From positions 5,226,501-5,290,500 of the forward strand of contig NC_020126.1 in assembly GCF_000331735.1 (NCBI RefSeq): a DNA stretch of 64,000 nt. Reading direction: 5' to 3'. The notes beneath the pieces were generated by a model, which saw only the letters and a program-made list of their open reading frames with translations, made no database searches and was not told the DNA's origin. Positions 58,301 to 64,000 of this stretch are shown piece by piece. The translations under genes and the position numbers were made by a program. The stretch comes from Myxococcus stipitatus DSM 14675 (GTDB lineage: Bacteria > Myxococcota > Myxococcia > Myxococcales > Myxococcaceae). Numbering within the stretch: position 1 is the first letter of the stretch; each line of letters opens with the position of its first letter.

Positions 58301-61300
58301 GGTGTGCTCGGCGGGGTGTCGTTCCACTCGACGAGGATGCGGCGACGCTCCTCCTGGGTGAGCATCGAGACCTGGGCGAGCGGCACGTCCGGCGTGGCGA
58401 CGGCCACCTCCAACACGCTGCACAGGTGGCTCGCCAGCGCGGCCACGGTGTCGTGGTCGAAGAGGGAGGTGGCGTAGTTGATGCCGCCCCGGAAGCCGTC
58501 CTCCGTCCGATGGAGCTGGAGCTCCAGGTCGAAGCGGATGACGCCGTGGTGATGGTCCATGGGCCGCAGCGACAGACCGGGCAGGGTCAGCGTCGGCAGC
58601 GGCGCGTTTTGCAGCGTGAAGGAGACCTGGAACAGCGGCGTGCGACTGGCGTCACGCGCCGGGCGGAGGTCCTCCACCAGCTTCTCGAAGGGCACGTCCT
58701 GGTGCTCGTAGGCCTCCAGCGTCGTGTCCCGGACCTGCGTCAGCAACTCGCGGAACGTGTCCTCGCTCCGGAGCCGCGTGCGAAGGACCAGCGTGTTCGC
58801 GAAGTAGCCGATGAGGGCCTCGGACTCCGCCAGGCGTCGGCCGGCGATGGGCGAGCCCACCAGGATGTCGGCCTGACCCGAGTGGCGATGCAGGACGAGC
58901 TGGTACGCCGCCAGCAACACCATGAACGGCGTGGCGCCTTCCTTCTTCGCGAGGGACTCCAGCGCCTGGGTGACGTGCAAGGGCAGGTGGAGCATCACCG
59001 CCGCGCCGTGGAAGGTCTGCTGCGGAGGCCGAGGCTTGTCCGTCGTCAGCTCCAGGTGGTGCGGCGCCCCCTCGAGCTTCTTCCTCCAGTAACCCGCCTG
59101 TGTCTCCAGCACTTCGCCCTTGAGCCAGTCGCGCTGCCAGGCTGCGTAGTCGGCGTACTGCACCGGCAGCTCCGGCAGCGGCGACGGACGGCCTTCGCGG
59201 AAGGCGGCATAGAGCGCGGCCATCTCGCGGACCAGGACACCGGTGGACCAGCCGTCCGAGACGATGTGGTGCATGTTGAGCACCAGCGCGTGCTCCTGCT
59301 CTCCGAGCTTCAGGAGGAGCGCGCGGGCCAGCGGGCCGCTCACCAGGTCGAACGGACGCCGAGACTCTTCCAGCGCCAGCCGCAGGCACTCCGCCTCTCG
59401 TGCCTCGGTGCTCCCGAACGACGAGAGGTCGACGAACTGGAACGGCAGCGGGAAGGCCGGGTGGATGACCTGCACGGGGAGGTCACCTTCCGTGCTGAAG
59501 GTGGTGCGCAGGGCCTCGTGACGCTCCATCAGCGCGTCGAAACCTCGCTGGAGCGCGGACAGGTCCAGCGTGCCCTCCAGCTTCAGCGCGAGCGGGATGT
59601 TGTACGCGCTCGTGGCCCCGGTGAGCTGGCTGACGAGCCACAGGCGCTGCTGCGCGAAGGAGAGTGGGAGATGCCCGGCGCGGTCCACTCGGACCAGCGG
59701 CGGGAGCTTCACCGCGGGACGAGCAGCCCCGCTCCTGGCTTCGAGCCGCTCCGCGAGCGCCGCCACGGAGGGCGACTCGAACAGCGTGCGCAGCGGCAAC
59801 TCCATGCCGAGCGTGGTCCGGACGCGGACCATCACCTGTGTGGCGAGCAGTGAGTGACCGCCCAGCTCGAAGAAGCCGTCGTGGATTCCCACGCGCTCGA
59901 CGCCCAGGACCTGCGCGAAGAGGGTGGCCAGCGACTCTTCCATCGGCGTCCGAGGCGCCACATAACGACCGGCCTGGACGACCGGGGCCTCGGGCACGGG
60001 GAGCGCCTTGCGGTCCACCTTGCCGCTCGGCGACAGCGGCAGGACGCCCAGGTGCGTGAAGGCCGAGGGCACCATGTACTCGGGCAGCCTCGACTGGAGG
60101 TGGCCCCGGAGCAGCGCCGCGTCGAGCGGCTCCGCGTCACCGGTGACGTAGGCGACGAGGCGCTGGTCTCCTGGAGTGTCCTCGCGCAGGAGGACGGCGG
60201 CCTCGCGCACGGAGGGGTGGGAGAGCAGGGCGGCTTCGATGTCCCCCAGCTCGATGCGGAAGCCTCGCAGCTTCACCTGGAAGTCCGCGCGGCCCAGGTA
60301 CTCCAGCGTTCCGTCCGGCATCCACCGGGCCACGTCGCCCGTGCGGTACAGCTTCCCTCGGGTGTCGCCCGAGATGTCGTCCGCGAGGAAGCGCTCCGAC
60401 GTGAGCTGCGGCTTGCGCCAGTAGCCCTGGCCTACCTGCACGCCGCCGATGAAGAGCTCTCCGGGCACGCCCACGGGCGTCGGCTGGCCCTGTCCATCCA
60501 GGACATAGAGCCGCGTGTTCGCCACCGGCCGGCCAATCGGAATGGACGTGCGGCTCAACCCTCGTGCGCAGTGGAAGTACGAGACGTCCACCGCCGCTTC
60601 CGTCGGGCCGTAGAGGTTGTGGACCTCCGTGCTCGCCGGCAGCTTCGCGTGGGCCTTGTCCACCAGGTCCACCGTCAGCGCTTCACCACTGCACACCACG
60701 CGCTTCAGGTGCGTGAGCTTCTCCAGCCCCGGCTCCTCCAGGAAGGCTCGCAGCATCGACGGCACGAAGTGCACCGTCGTCACGCGCTGCTCCACCATCA
60801 GTCGAGCCAGGTACGCCGGGTCCTGGTGTCCGCCCGGCTTCGCCACCACGAGCCTCGCGCCCGTCAGCAGCGGCCAGAAGAACTCCCACACGGACACGTC
60901 GAAGCTGAACGGCGTCTTCTGCAGCACCGTGTCCGCACCCGTCAGCGCGTACTCCTGCTGCATCCACTTCAGGCGGTTGACGATTCCCGCGTGCCCGTTC
61001 ATCGCGCCCTTCGGCCGTCCCGTGGAGCCGGAGGTGAAGATGACGTAGGCCAGCGCCTCCGCCCCCGCCAGCGACGCGGGCGTCGCGGTGGGCTGGCGGG
61101 AGATGACCGGCCACTCGCTGTCCAGGCACACCACTCGCGAGCTGTGCGACGGCAGCACGGACTTCAGGTGCTCATGCGTGAGGAGCACTGGGGCGTCCGC
61201 GTCCTCCAGCATCCCGGCCAGTCGCTCACGCGGGTAGCCCGGGTCCAACGGCACGTAGGCCGCGCCGGACTTCATGACACCGAGGAGTGACACCACCAGG

Positions 61301-64000
61301 TCCAGCGAGCGCTCCAGGCACACGCCCACCAGGACTCCGGGCCGTGCCCCCAGCGTGCGCAGGTGATGCGCGAGCTGGTTCGCCTTCGCATCCAGCTGCG
61401 CGTAGGTGAGGGTGCTCTCCTCGAAGCGCACAGCCTCCGCGGCCGGGGTGCGGCGCACCTGCTCCTCGATGAGGGCGTGCAGGGTGGTGTCCCGGGGGTA
61501 CGCCTCCGCGCGGCCCTGGAACTCCACCAGCACCGTCCGCCGCTCCGCCTCGTCCATCAGCGGCAGGCGCTGCACCGACAGGTCCGGAGCCGCCACCACC
61601 GCGCGCGCGAGCGCGGAGAGGCGCTCGACGAGGCGCTGCATCGTGCTCTCGTCGAAGAGCTTCGCCGCGTACTCGAAGCGGCAGTGGAGCTCGCCCTGGG
61701 TCTCGATGACCTCGAGGCTGATGTCGAACTTCGACGTGCCCGTGGCGACATCGACCTGGCTCAGCTTGAGCGACTGATGCGTCGCGTCCGCGGCGGGCGT
61801 GTTGATGACGTTGAGGACGACCTGGAAGACCGGCGTGCGGCTCTGGTCCCGGGGCGTCTGGAGCAACTCGATGAGCCGCTCGAAGGGAGCATCCTGACGC
61901 GAGAACGCTCCGAGCGACTGCTGCTTCACCCGGCCCAGCAGCTCGCGGAAGGACGGGGCCCCCGTGAGCTGGGTGCGCATCGCCAGCGTGTTGACGAAGC
62001 AGCCGATCAGCCCCTCCGTCTCGGGCTGCGTGCGGCCCGCGATGGGGATGCCGACGGCGAAGTCGTCCTGGCCCGCGTGGCGGCCCAGCAACACCTGGAA
62101 GAGCGACATCAGCACCATGAACGACGTGGCGCCTTCCTTGCGACCGAGCGACAGCAGCGGCTCCGTCACATCACGGCCCATCACGAAGCGCAGGCTGCCG
62201 CCGTCGTAGGACTGCACCGCCGGACGTGGCCGGTCCGTGGGCAGCTCCAGCGCGGAGACGCCCACCAGCTGCTCATTCCACCAACGGAGCTGGCCGTCGA
62301 GGATGGCCCCCTCCAGCCACTCGCGCTGCCAGACGGCGAAGTCCGCGTACTGCACGGGCAGCTCGGGCAGCGGGGACTCGATGCCCGCGTTGAAGCAGGC
62401 ATAGAGGATGGACATCTCCCTCGCGAGCACCAGCGTGCACCACGCGTCGGAGATGACGTGGTGCATGACCAGGTTGAGCACATGCTCCTGCTCACCCAGG
62501 CGCAGCAGCACCGCTCGGATGACGGGCCCTCGCTCGAGGTCGAACGGCAGCGCGCTCTCCTCGCGGCAGCGGCGCATCATCGCGGCCTCGCGCTCCTCGG
62601 GCGTCGCGCCGTGCACCTCCTCGAGCGGCATCGGCAGTCCACCCTTGAGGTGGATGATCTGCGCGGCGCCGTTCTCGGTGAGCTGGTACGTGGTCCGCAT
62701 CACCTCGTGACGGCGCACCAGCTCGTCGAGCGCGGCCTGGAGCGCGGGGACGTCCAGCGGCCCCACCAGCCGGAAGCTGGAGCTGTTGTTGTACGCGGTG
62801 CTCGACGGGTCGAGCTGCTGCAAGTACCAGAGCCGCTGCTGCGCGAAGGACAGCGGCAGCGCGCGGTCCCTCCTCGCACGAGGAATCCCCGTGGGCGCGG
62901 AGGGGGCTGCCGGACGCGGAGCAGGGGAGTCGGCACGCGTGGACGGCGGTGCCTTGGCGGCGGGGGCCGAGGCCTTGGGCACGGGGACCTTCACGTACTC
63001 CACGCGCCCGTCCCTGCGCAGACGCGCGTGTCGTCCGGTGCGGTACACGCGGGATGTGGAACCTGTCGGGTGCGCGACCAGTCGTCGGCGCTCCTCGTCC
63101 TCGGACTTCCACAGCCCCGAAGGCAGGCCGGCGCCTTCCAGGGCCAGCTCGCCCACGACGCCGACGGGAACGGACCGACCCGCGCCATCGAGGATCCACG
63201 GGCGGACGCCCTCCGGGACTCTCTCAGCGGGAGCCCGAGGCAACAGCGCGCCCTCGCGGCTTCCTCCCGCGAGCAGCACCCGCAGGCCGGAGCCCTGCTC
63301 CAGCGCGGAGGCCAGCTCGGGCGAGGCACCATCGAGCACCAGCGCCCCCACGGGGCTCAGCGCCTCGCGGGCACCGGGCACTTCCGTCAACGTGCGTGCG
63401 AGCCGCGCGGACGTGTGGAGGAGGACCGCACCCGCGCCGCGGGCCAGCTCCAGCACCTCACCCACCCCCTGGTCGCCTTCGACGAGGACCTGCTCCTGGC
63501 GCGCGGTGGCCTCACGGACCAGTCGCTCCTGGATGACCGACAGCCGCTCGAGCCCCTGCAGCACCAGGGGCGTCGTCATGCCGAAGTCGATGAGCGCGGC
63601 GACCTCATCGACATCCGCCTCGCGCACCTCGAGCAGGCGCTTGTAGCCGCTCTCCATGGTGCCGATGAGGCCCGTGCTCTTCGCGTGCTGTTCGAAGGTG
63701 CGCTCCAGGAGGGCGGTGATGTCCTCCTCGGAGACCTTGTCGATCTCCCCTTGGTGGCCCTGGGCCGCCAGCAAGGACGCGGTGATCTCCGCCGAGCTTC
63801 GGAAGTAACCCATCAGCGGCTTGCGGACCTGGTCCAGCACCTCCCGCTCGTCATCGCCGATGAACGCATGGAGCATCAGCGTGATGTGGCCACGCCCGGG
63901 GTGCCCGTTGCGGCGCCACGCCTCGCGGTACAGCGCGACCTTCTGCTTCAGATCCTCGAGGGACTGTGTGAACAGTCCCGTGAGCACGCCCGCGCCCACC
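49321..64000 (-). CDS. Non-ribosomal peptide synthetase, C-terminal part with terminal thioesterase (N-terminus outside window)
   Basis: The reading frame is open from the right edge to the TGA at 49321, about 4.9 thousand residues of a larger protein. Order from the truncated side: luciferase-like monooxygenase end, decayed adenylation remnant, then C-A-T x4 and TE. All four T domains carry GGHSLL serines. All C domains have HHxxxD motifs (one SDAWC, three SDGWS). No epimerisation or methyltransferase domain is present. Pockets read by eye suggest Ser, Val-like, unassigned, Asp. Product release is by the type I thioesterase (GWSLGG serine, SVTGDHYG histidine). No domain-matched MbtH gene is in view. 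The product is unknown. Separate entries give each domain group. Confidence 0.93.
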   Translation of the reverse strand, partial: VGAGVLTGLFTQSLEDLKQKVALYREAWRRNGHPGRGHITLMLHAFIGDDEREVLDQVRKPLMGYFRSSAEITASLLAAQGHQGEIDKVSEEDITALLERTFEQHAKSTGLIGTMESGYKRLLEVREADVDEVAALIDFGMTTPLVLQGLERLSVIQERLVREATARQEQVLVEGDQGVGEVLELARGAGAVLLHTSARLARTLTEVPGAREALSPVGALVLDGASPELASALEQGSGLRVLLAGGSREGALLPRAPAERVPEGVRPWILDGAGRSVPVGVVGELALEGAGLPSGLWKSEDEERRRLVAHPTGSTSRVYRTGRHARLRRDGRVEYVKVPVPKASAPAAKAPPSTRADSPAPRPAAPSAPTGIPRARRDRALPLSFAQQRLWYLQQLDPSSTAYNNSSSFRLVGPLDVPALQAALDELVRRHEVMRTTYQLTENGAAQIIHLKGGLPMPLEEVHGATPEEREAAMMRRCREESALPFDLERGPVIRAVLLRLGEQEHVLNLVMHHVISDAWCTLVLAREMSILYACFNAGIESPLPELPVQYADFAVWQREWLEGAILDGQLRWWNEQLVGVSALELPTDRPRPAVQSYDGGSLRFVMGRDVTEPLLSLGRKEGATSFMVLMSLFQVLLGRHAGQDDFAVGIPIAGRTQPETEGLIGCFVNTLAMRTQLTGAPSFRELLGRVKQQSLGAFSRQDAPFERLIELLQTPRDQSRTPVFQVVLNVINTPAADATHQSLKLSQVDVATGTSKFDISLEVIETQGELHCRFEYAAKLFDESTMQRLVERLSALARAVVAAPDLSVQRLPLMDEAERRTVLVEFQGRAEAYPRDTTLHALIEEQVRRTPAAEAVRFEESTLTYAQLDAKANQLAHHLRTLGARPGVLVGVCLERSLDLVVSLLGVMKSGAAYVPLDPGYPRERLAGMLEDADAPVLLTHEHLKSVLPSHSSRVVCLDSEWPVISRQPTATPASLAGAEALAYVIFTSGSTGRPKGAMNGHAGIVNRLKWMQQEYALTGADTVLQKTPFSFDVSVWEFFWPLLTGARLVVAKPGGHQDPAYLARLMVEQRVTTVHFVPSMLRAFLEEPGLEKLTHLKRVVCSGEALTVDLVDKAHAKLPASTEVHNLYGPTEAAVDVSYFHCARGLSRTSIPIGRPVANTRLYVLDGQGQPTPVGVPGELFIGGVQVGQGYWRKPQLTSERFLADDISGDTRGKLYRTGDVARWMPDGTLEYLGRADFQVKLRGFRIELGDIEAALLSHPSVREAAVLLREDTPGDQRLVAYVTGDAEPLDAALLRGHLQSRLPEYMVPSAFTHLGVLPLSPSGKVDRKALPVPEAPVVQAGRYVAPRTPMEESLATLFAQVLGVERVGIHDGFFELGGHSLLATQVMVRVRTTLGMELPLRTLFESPSVAALAERLEARSGAARPAVKLPPLVRVDRAGHLPLSFAQQRLWLVSQLTGATSAYNIPLALKLEGTLDLSALQRGFDALMERHEALRTTFSTEGDLPVQVIHPAFPLPFQFVDLSSFGSTEAREAECLRLALEESRRPFDLVSGPLARALLLKLGEQEHALVLNMHHIVSDGWSTGVLVREMAALYAAFREGRPSPLPELPVQYADYAAWQRDWLKGEVLETQAGYWRKKLEGAPHHLELTTDKPRPPQQTFHGAAVMLHLPLHVTQALESLAKKEGATPFMVLLAAYQLVLHRHSGQADILVGSPIAGRRLAESEALIGYFANTLVLRTRLRSEDTFRELLTQVRDTTLEAYEHQDVPFEKLVEDLRPARDASRTPLFQVSFTLQNAPLPTLTLPGLSLRPMDHHHGVIRFDLELQLHRTEDGFRGGINYATSLFDHDTVAALASHLCSVLEVAVATPDVPLAQVSMLTQEERRRILVEWNDTPPSTPRAASIHEAFARQVEHAPNAIALSFADGQLTYAELRSRAHQVAHHLQAMGVRPGTRVGLCMERSPELIIGLLGILQTGAAYVPLEPSYPAERLSWILRESGVTVLLTQEHLADELPELGCLLVLLDAEWNHIAKRPTSAPTAVVSEESLAYVMFTSGSTGHPKGVCVPHRGVTRLVQGNTFMRFGPEEVFLQNAPAAFDASTLEIWGALLNGGRLVLAPPKAQSLEALASLVSSSGVTSLWLTAALFDQVVQHEGEALARVRQVLAGGDVLPVQRVAEHLARLSPDAVLINGYGPTENTTFSATHTLRAGDTVGRSVPIGRPLSSSTAYVLDASFQPVPPGIPGELFVGGDGLAWGYLNRPDLTAERFVPHPFATTPGARLYRTGDKVRWRMDGTLEFMGRVDFQVKIRGFRIEPGEVEATLRGFAGLRDVVVVAREDVPGDKRLVAYVVAESADLDVAGLKTYAQRQLPEYMVPSAFVVLPTLPLSSNGKVDRKSLPAPEVPEEKASAEAAPRNQLEEQLAAIWAEVLHRDSVGIHDDFFELGGHSLLATQVVSRIRATLGIELPLGDLFGAPTVAELAARLGAATGSQAPAITRVPRTGDLPLSFAQQRLWFEDQLKPGSSLYNNPFPLRLEGTLDERVLRRTFDELVRRHESLRTVFRAEAGRPVQKILPATFAPLRKVDLSRIDEEDLRKSEALRLVNEEARAPFDLARGPLLRTLLVKLQPEDHILVLHVHHIVSDGWSLGVFVRELTTLYESFRRGLPSPLPELAIQYADYAVWQRNWLQGSNLKAQLGWWRQHLEGAPQALELPTDKPRPAVFNHRGAVTKVRIPLKLTRALEALAQEEGSTPYMVLLAAYQTLLHRYSGQDDILVGSPIANRNLADTEGLIGFFVNTIILRARFQTGTSFRTLLKQVREGTLGAFEHQGVPFEKIVEEMSTQRDASRTPLFQASFTLQNAPLSEILLPELSVSQADMDEIELSMFDLALDLTRAPEGFVGGIVYNTNLFVPETMQRFVQHLLVLLHAIVTGPDTPLAALPLIPLEERQRVLEEWNHTEADYPGEATIPALFTEQARRTPEAVALQFEGQQLTYAELDERSNRLARHLLSLGMGPESRLAVCIPRSLELYVALLGILKAGGCYVPLDTSLPTQRLTFMLEDARVAGVLTVSSAEQVLPGGDWPVVMLDTEWEHIARQPAQAPHLALHSDQLAYVTYTSGSTGTPKGVAITHRSVMRLIAGIGFVPRDSAEVVLQVSPMTFDPSALEIWSALLMGARLVAYPPRPPEVAELARVLTENHVTTALLATALFDVMQQHQPEALSRLPRLWVGGDALPAPRARERLAQGGLLLNAYGPTEATVAATQHVLSPGESVEDSVPIGRPLPNTQVYVLDTALNPVPVGVPGELFIGGPGLARGYHGRPDLTAERFIPHPFAPTPGERLYRTGDRVCWTQAGTLRFLGRIDFQVKVRGFRIELGEIEAALRAHPEVREAAVVVREDVPGDKRLVAYLATAEGHPLQGEEPKAWLRQRLPEYMVPAALVYLPALPQTEHGKVDRRALPALEGRVAESHRPYEAPATQLEAKLAERWMTLLQVSRVGRHDNFFELGGHSLLATRLTAALREDLGVELEVRVLFEFPTLASLAKRLQTELSDERSTALALPPMTLAKRGGTFPVSFAQQRLWFLDQLQPGHPLYNIPSALKLLGQVDLPSFQRAFDVLIERHEALRTTFRMENGEPRQVIHAPASLPIKLVDLGTLPPERHEAEVLRIATEDAQASFDLGKGPLLRVTAVRVTPTEHVLLVCMHHIISDGWSMSVLVRELTQLYLAFQRGAPSPLPPVAMQYVDYATWQRNWLQGDALRAQLSWWTKHLDGAPAALELPTDKPRPAALSSGGALLPVQLTPALSDAVDAMTKKEKVTPFMLFLAAFQALLQRYSGQDDVVVGSPIAGRRHAQTEGMLGVFINTLALRARFTPELTFRGLLSQVRDATLGAYEHQDLPFERLVEALQPARDLGRTPLFQAMFVLQNAPMTEVTFPELTLKNVEVEHVSTKFELNLHLLRVAERYQGGLFFSTDLFESSTAERLMRHFHQLLERAMASPDAPLSTLSLLSDPERQRLLEDTRPAEVTVASELPFHRLFEQQAARTPEAPAVRCEDQVWTYRQLDERANQLAHHLVKAGVKRDVPVALCMERGVELVAALLGVLKAGGAYVPLEPSQPAARLRGLVEEVSSPVVVTEARHAGAFEGLALQCVRMDADAALLASLPVDAPRVDIQPDQLAYVLFTSGSTGRPKGVAVPHGQLMSYVHAAIDRLSLTECQSFALVSTFAADLGNTVLFPALVTGGLLHVVTQERARSPEGLAEYLHGHAVDCMKIVPSHLAAMLSVVEPQRVLPRKRLVLGGESSSWALLERVHALMPGCEVFNHYGPTETTVGVLAGRVDLPPGDKAPAQVPLGRALGQTRLYVLDTTRQPVPVGMPGELYVGGPQVARGYFGRPELTEERFLRDPFSKVPGARMYRTGDRVRWLEDGRVEFIGRVDFQVKVRGFRVEPGEVAAALREHSGLRDAIVVARGDGHGDRKLVAYVVAAGDSAPEVATLKAWLQQRLPEYMVPSAITLLPALPLTLNGKVDTKALPEPTLDATGSEALVAPRTPLELKLARVWEDVLSVKPVGVRSNFFELGGHSLLAVRLMTAVSEAVGRPVPLAALFQAPTVEQLAALLQGAARTQGKPSSLVPFGTVTTEGKTPFFCVHPVGGSVFCYAELARRLGADRPFIGLQARGMEGDGAPRDSVEEMARAYLSEMREVQPHGPYLLGGWSLGGVIAYEMARQLREQGEQVAMVALIDAYAPGAVKAPAPSELDRLQVVALFARDLLGASLSNLEGLDLSALSAMEPDAVLDALLATAARAGVLPPGTDPERLKSLLRVFEAHLGAARRYVATPTTGRVLLLKAAEHDASLPSDGGWSSLVGTGLERHSVTGDHYGLLRAPGVSELAERLREALKNLP
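49324..50130 (-). other. NRPS terminal thioesterase
   Basis: Type I TE at the C-terminus (about 270 residues): FCVHPVGGSVFCY at the entry, nucleophile in LGGWSLGGVIAYEM (serine codon at 49885-49887), Asp in ALIDAYAPG and His in TGDHYGLL. The triad is complete, so this is the last module of the assembly line. Confidence 0.88.
50190..53310 (-). other. NRPS module 4: C-A(Asp)-T
   Basis: C active site MHHIISDGWSM. A domain FTSGSTGRPKG, NHYGPTET, YRTGDR and GKVDTK intact. Pocket read as D-L-T-K-V-G-H-V-G-K, matching the aspartate code (DLTKVGHIGK) at nine of ten positions. T serine at 50284-50286. No beta-hydroxylase domain is attached. Confidence 0.72.
53390..56510 (-). other. NRPS module 3: C-A(unassigned)-T
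   Basis: C active site VHHIVSDGWSL, LCL-type. A domain YTSGSTGTPKG, NAYGPTEA, YRTGDR and GKVDRR intact. Pocket read as D-P-L-L-W-G-A-V-A-K, which I cannot match to a known code. T serine at 53488-53490. Confidence 0.65.
56580..59690 (-). other. NRPS module 2: C-A(Val-like)-T
   Basis: C active site MHHIVSDGWST, the LCL form. A domain FTSGSTGHPKG, GYGPTEN, YRTGDK and GKVDRK intact. Pocket read as D-A-L-W-L-G-G-T-F-K, nearest to the valine code DAFWIGGTFK with two differences. T serine at 56662-56664. Confidence 0.65.
59780..62870 (-). other. NRPS module 1: C-A(Ser)-T
   Basis: C domain begins LPLSFAQQRLWYL. Its active site is MHHVISDAWC, with Ala replacing the usual Gly after HHxxxD. A domain motifs FTSGSTGRPKG, NLYGPTEA, YRTGD and GKVDRK are intact. 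The pocket residues read D-V-W-H-V-S-L-V-D-K, which matches serine codes. T-domain serine codon at 59851-59853 (GGHSLL). Confidence 0.75.
62990..64000 (-). other. NRPS: luciferase-like monooxygenase domain end plus adenylation remnant
   Basis: From the edge to about 63570 the protein matches the C-terminal half of an FMN-dependent luciferase-like (MupA/Atu3671-type) monooxygenase, ending in EVAALIDFGM. From about 63560 to 62990 there is an A-domain-like tail: GELALEGAG resembles motif A6 and YRTGRHARLRRDGRVEYV resembles motif A7, but the A7 Asp is replaced by Arg. No GPTE (A5), no GR-D-QVK (A8), no GKVDR lysine (A10) and no carrier domain follow. A Pro/Ala-rich linker joins it to the next C domain. 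Confidence 0.72.

Noticed and set aside
56665..59853. Long plus-strand open frame antisense to NRPS module 2
   Set aside because: Same reason: low-complexity Arg/His/Gln composition. The minus strand encodes intact C, A and T motifs.

Overview
The window is one stretch of a high-GC chromosome, with G or C at most third codon positions. It most likely comes from a myxobacterium of the Myxococcus/Corallococcus/Pyxidicoccus group. Evidence seen in the sequence: a secreted protein ending in a MYXO-CTERM-type anchor (28774-31146), a small AgmX/PglI-C-terminal-like protein (26651-27103), a PilZ protein, a histidine kinase with a sigma-54 activator, a -10 element (TAGGGT) like myxobacterial vegetative promoters, and a giant multimodular NRPS gene. 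No exact species is claimed.

Layout. 1-1.7 kb: end of a membrane GT-C-like protein and two small proteins. 1.7-8.1 kb (minus strand): a tight operon HlyD adaptor - ABC ATPase - ABC ATPase - ABC-2 permease - ABC-2 permease (YbhGFSR-like export pump), followed by an MFS transporter. 8.7-18.2 kb (mostly plus): MBL-fold hydrolase, NtrB/NtrC-like two-component pair, secreted CocE/S15 hydrolase, RNA 3'-phosphate cyclase, SppA protease. 18.2-19.4 kb: two lower-GC orphan genes against the 3' end of a tRNA-Gly(GCC) gene, whose promoter and terminator are both visible. 19.5-28.7 kb: DUF2505 protein, lipoprotein, Mrp Fe-S carrier, then a fatty-acid/butanoate block (3-hydroxyacyl-CoA dehydrogenase, enoyl-CoA hydratase, two acyl-CoA dehydrogenases) with small envelope proteins between the enzymes. 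28.8-33.5 kb: repeat-rich MYXO-CTERM protein and ribosomal protein S1. 33.5-37.9 kb: TetR/lactonase-like pair, then thiolase and the two subunits of a 3-oxoacid CoA-transferase, which extend the same acyl-CoA chemistry. 37.9-49.2 kb: PilZ protein, RNA uracil methyltransferase, CoxE-like VWA protein, a type II restriction-modification pair on the opposite strand, MiaB, gamma-carbonic anhydrase, cNMP-binding-like protein, DedA and MATE transporters. 49.3-64 kb (minus): the C-terminal 4.9 thousand residues of an NRPS, running off the right edge.

The most unusual element is the NRPS. Reading from its truncated N-terminal side it shows the end of a luciferase-like monooxygenase domain, a decayed adenylation-domain remnant without a carrier domain, four complete C-A-T modules and a thioesterase. 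Specificity pockets read by eye predict serine, a valine-like residue, an unassigned residue and aspartate.

Limits: no alignments or database searches were run. Domain borders are by eye, and start codons are chosen from ribosome-binding sites and conserved N-termini.
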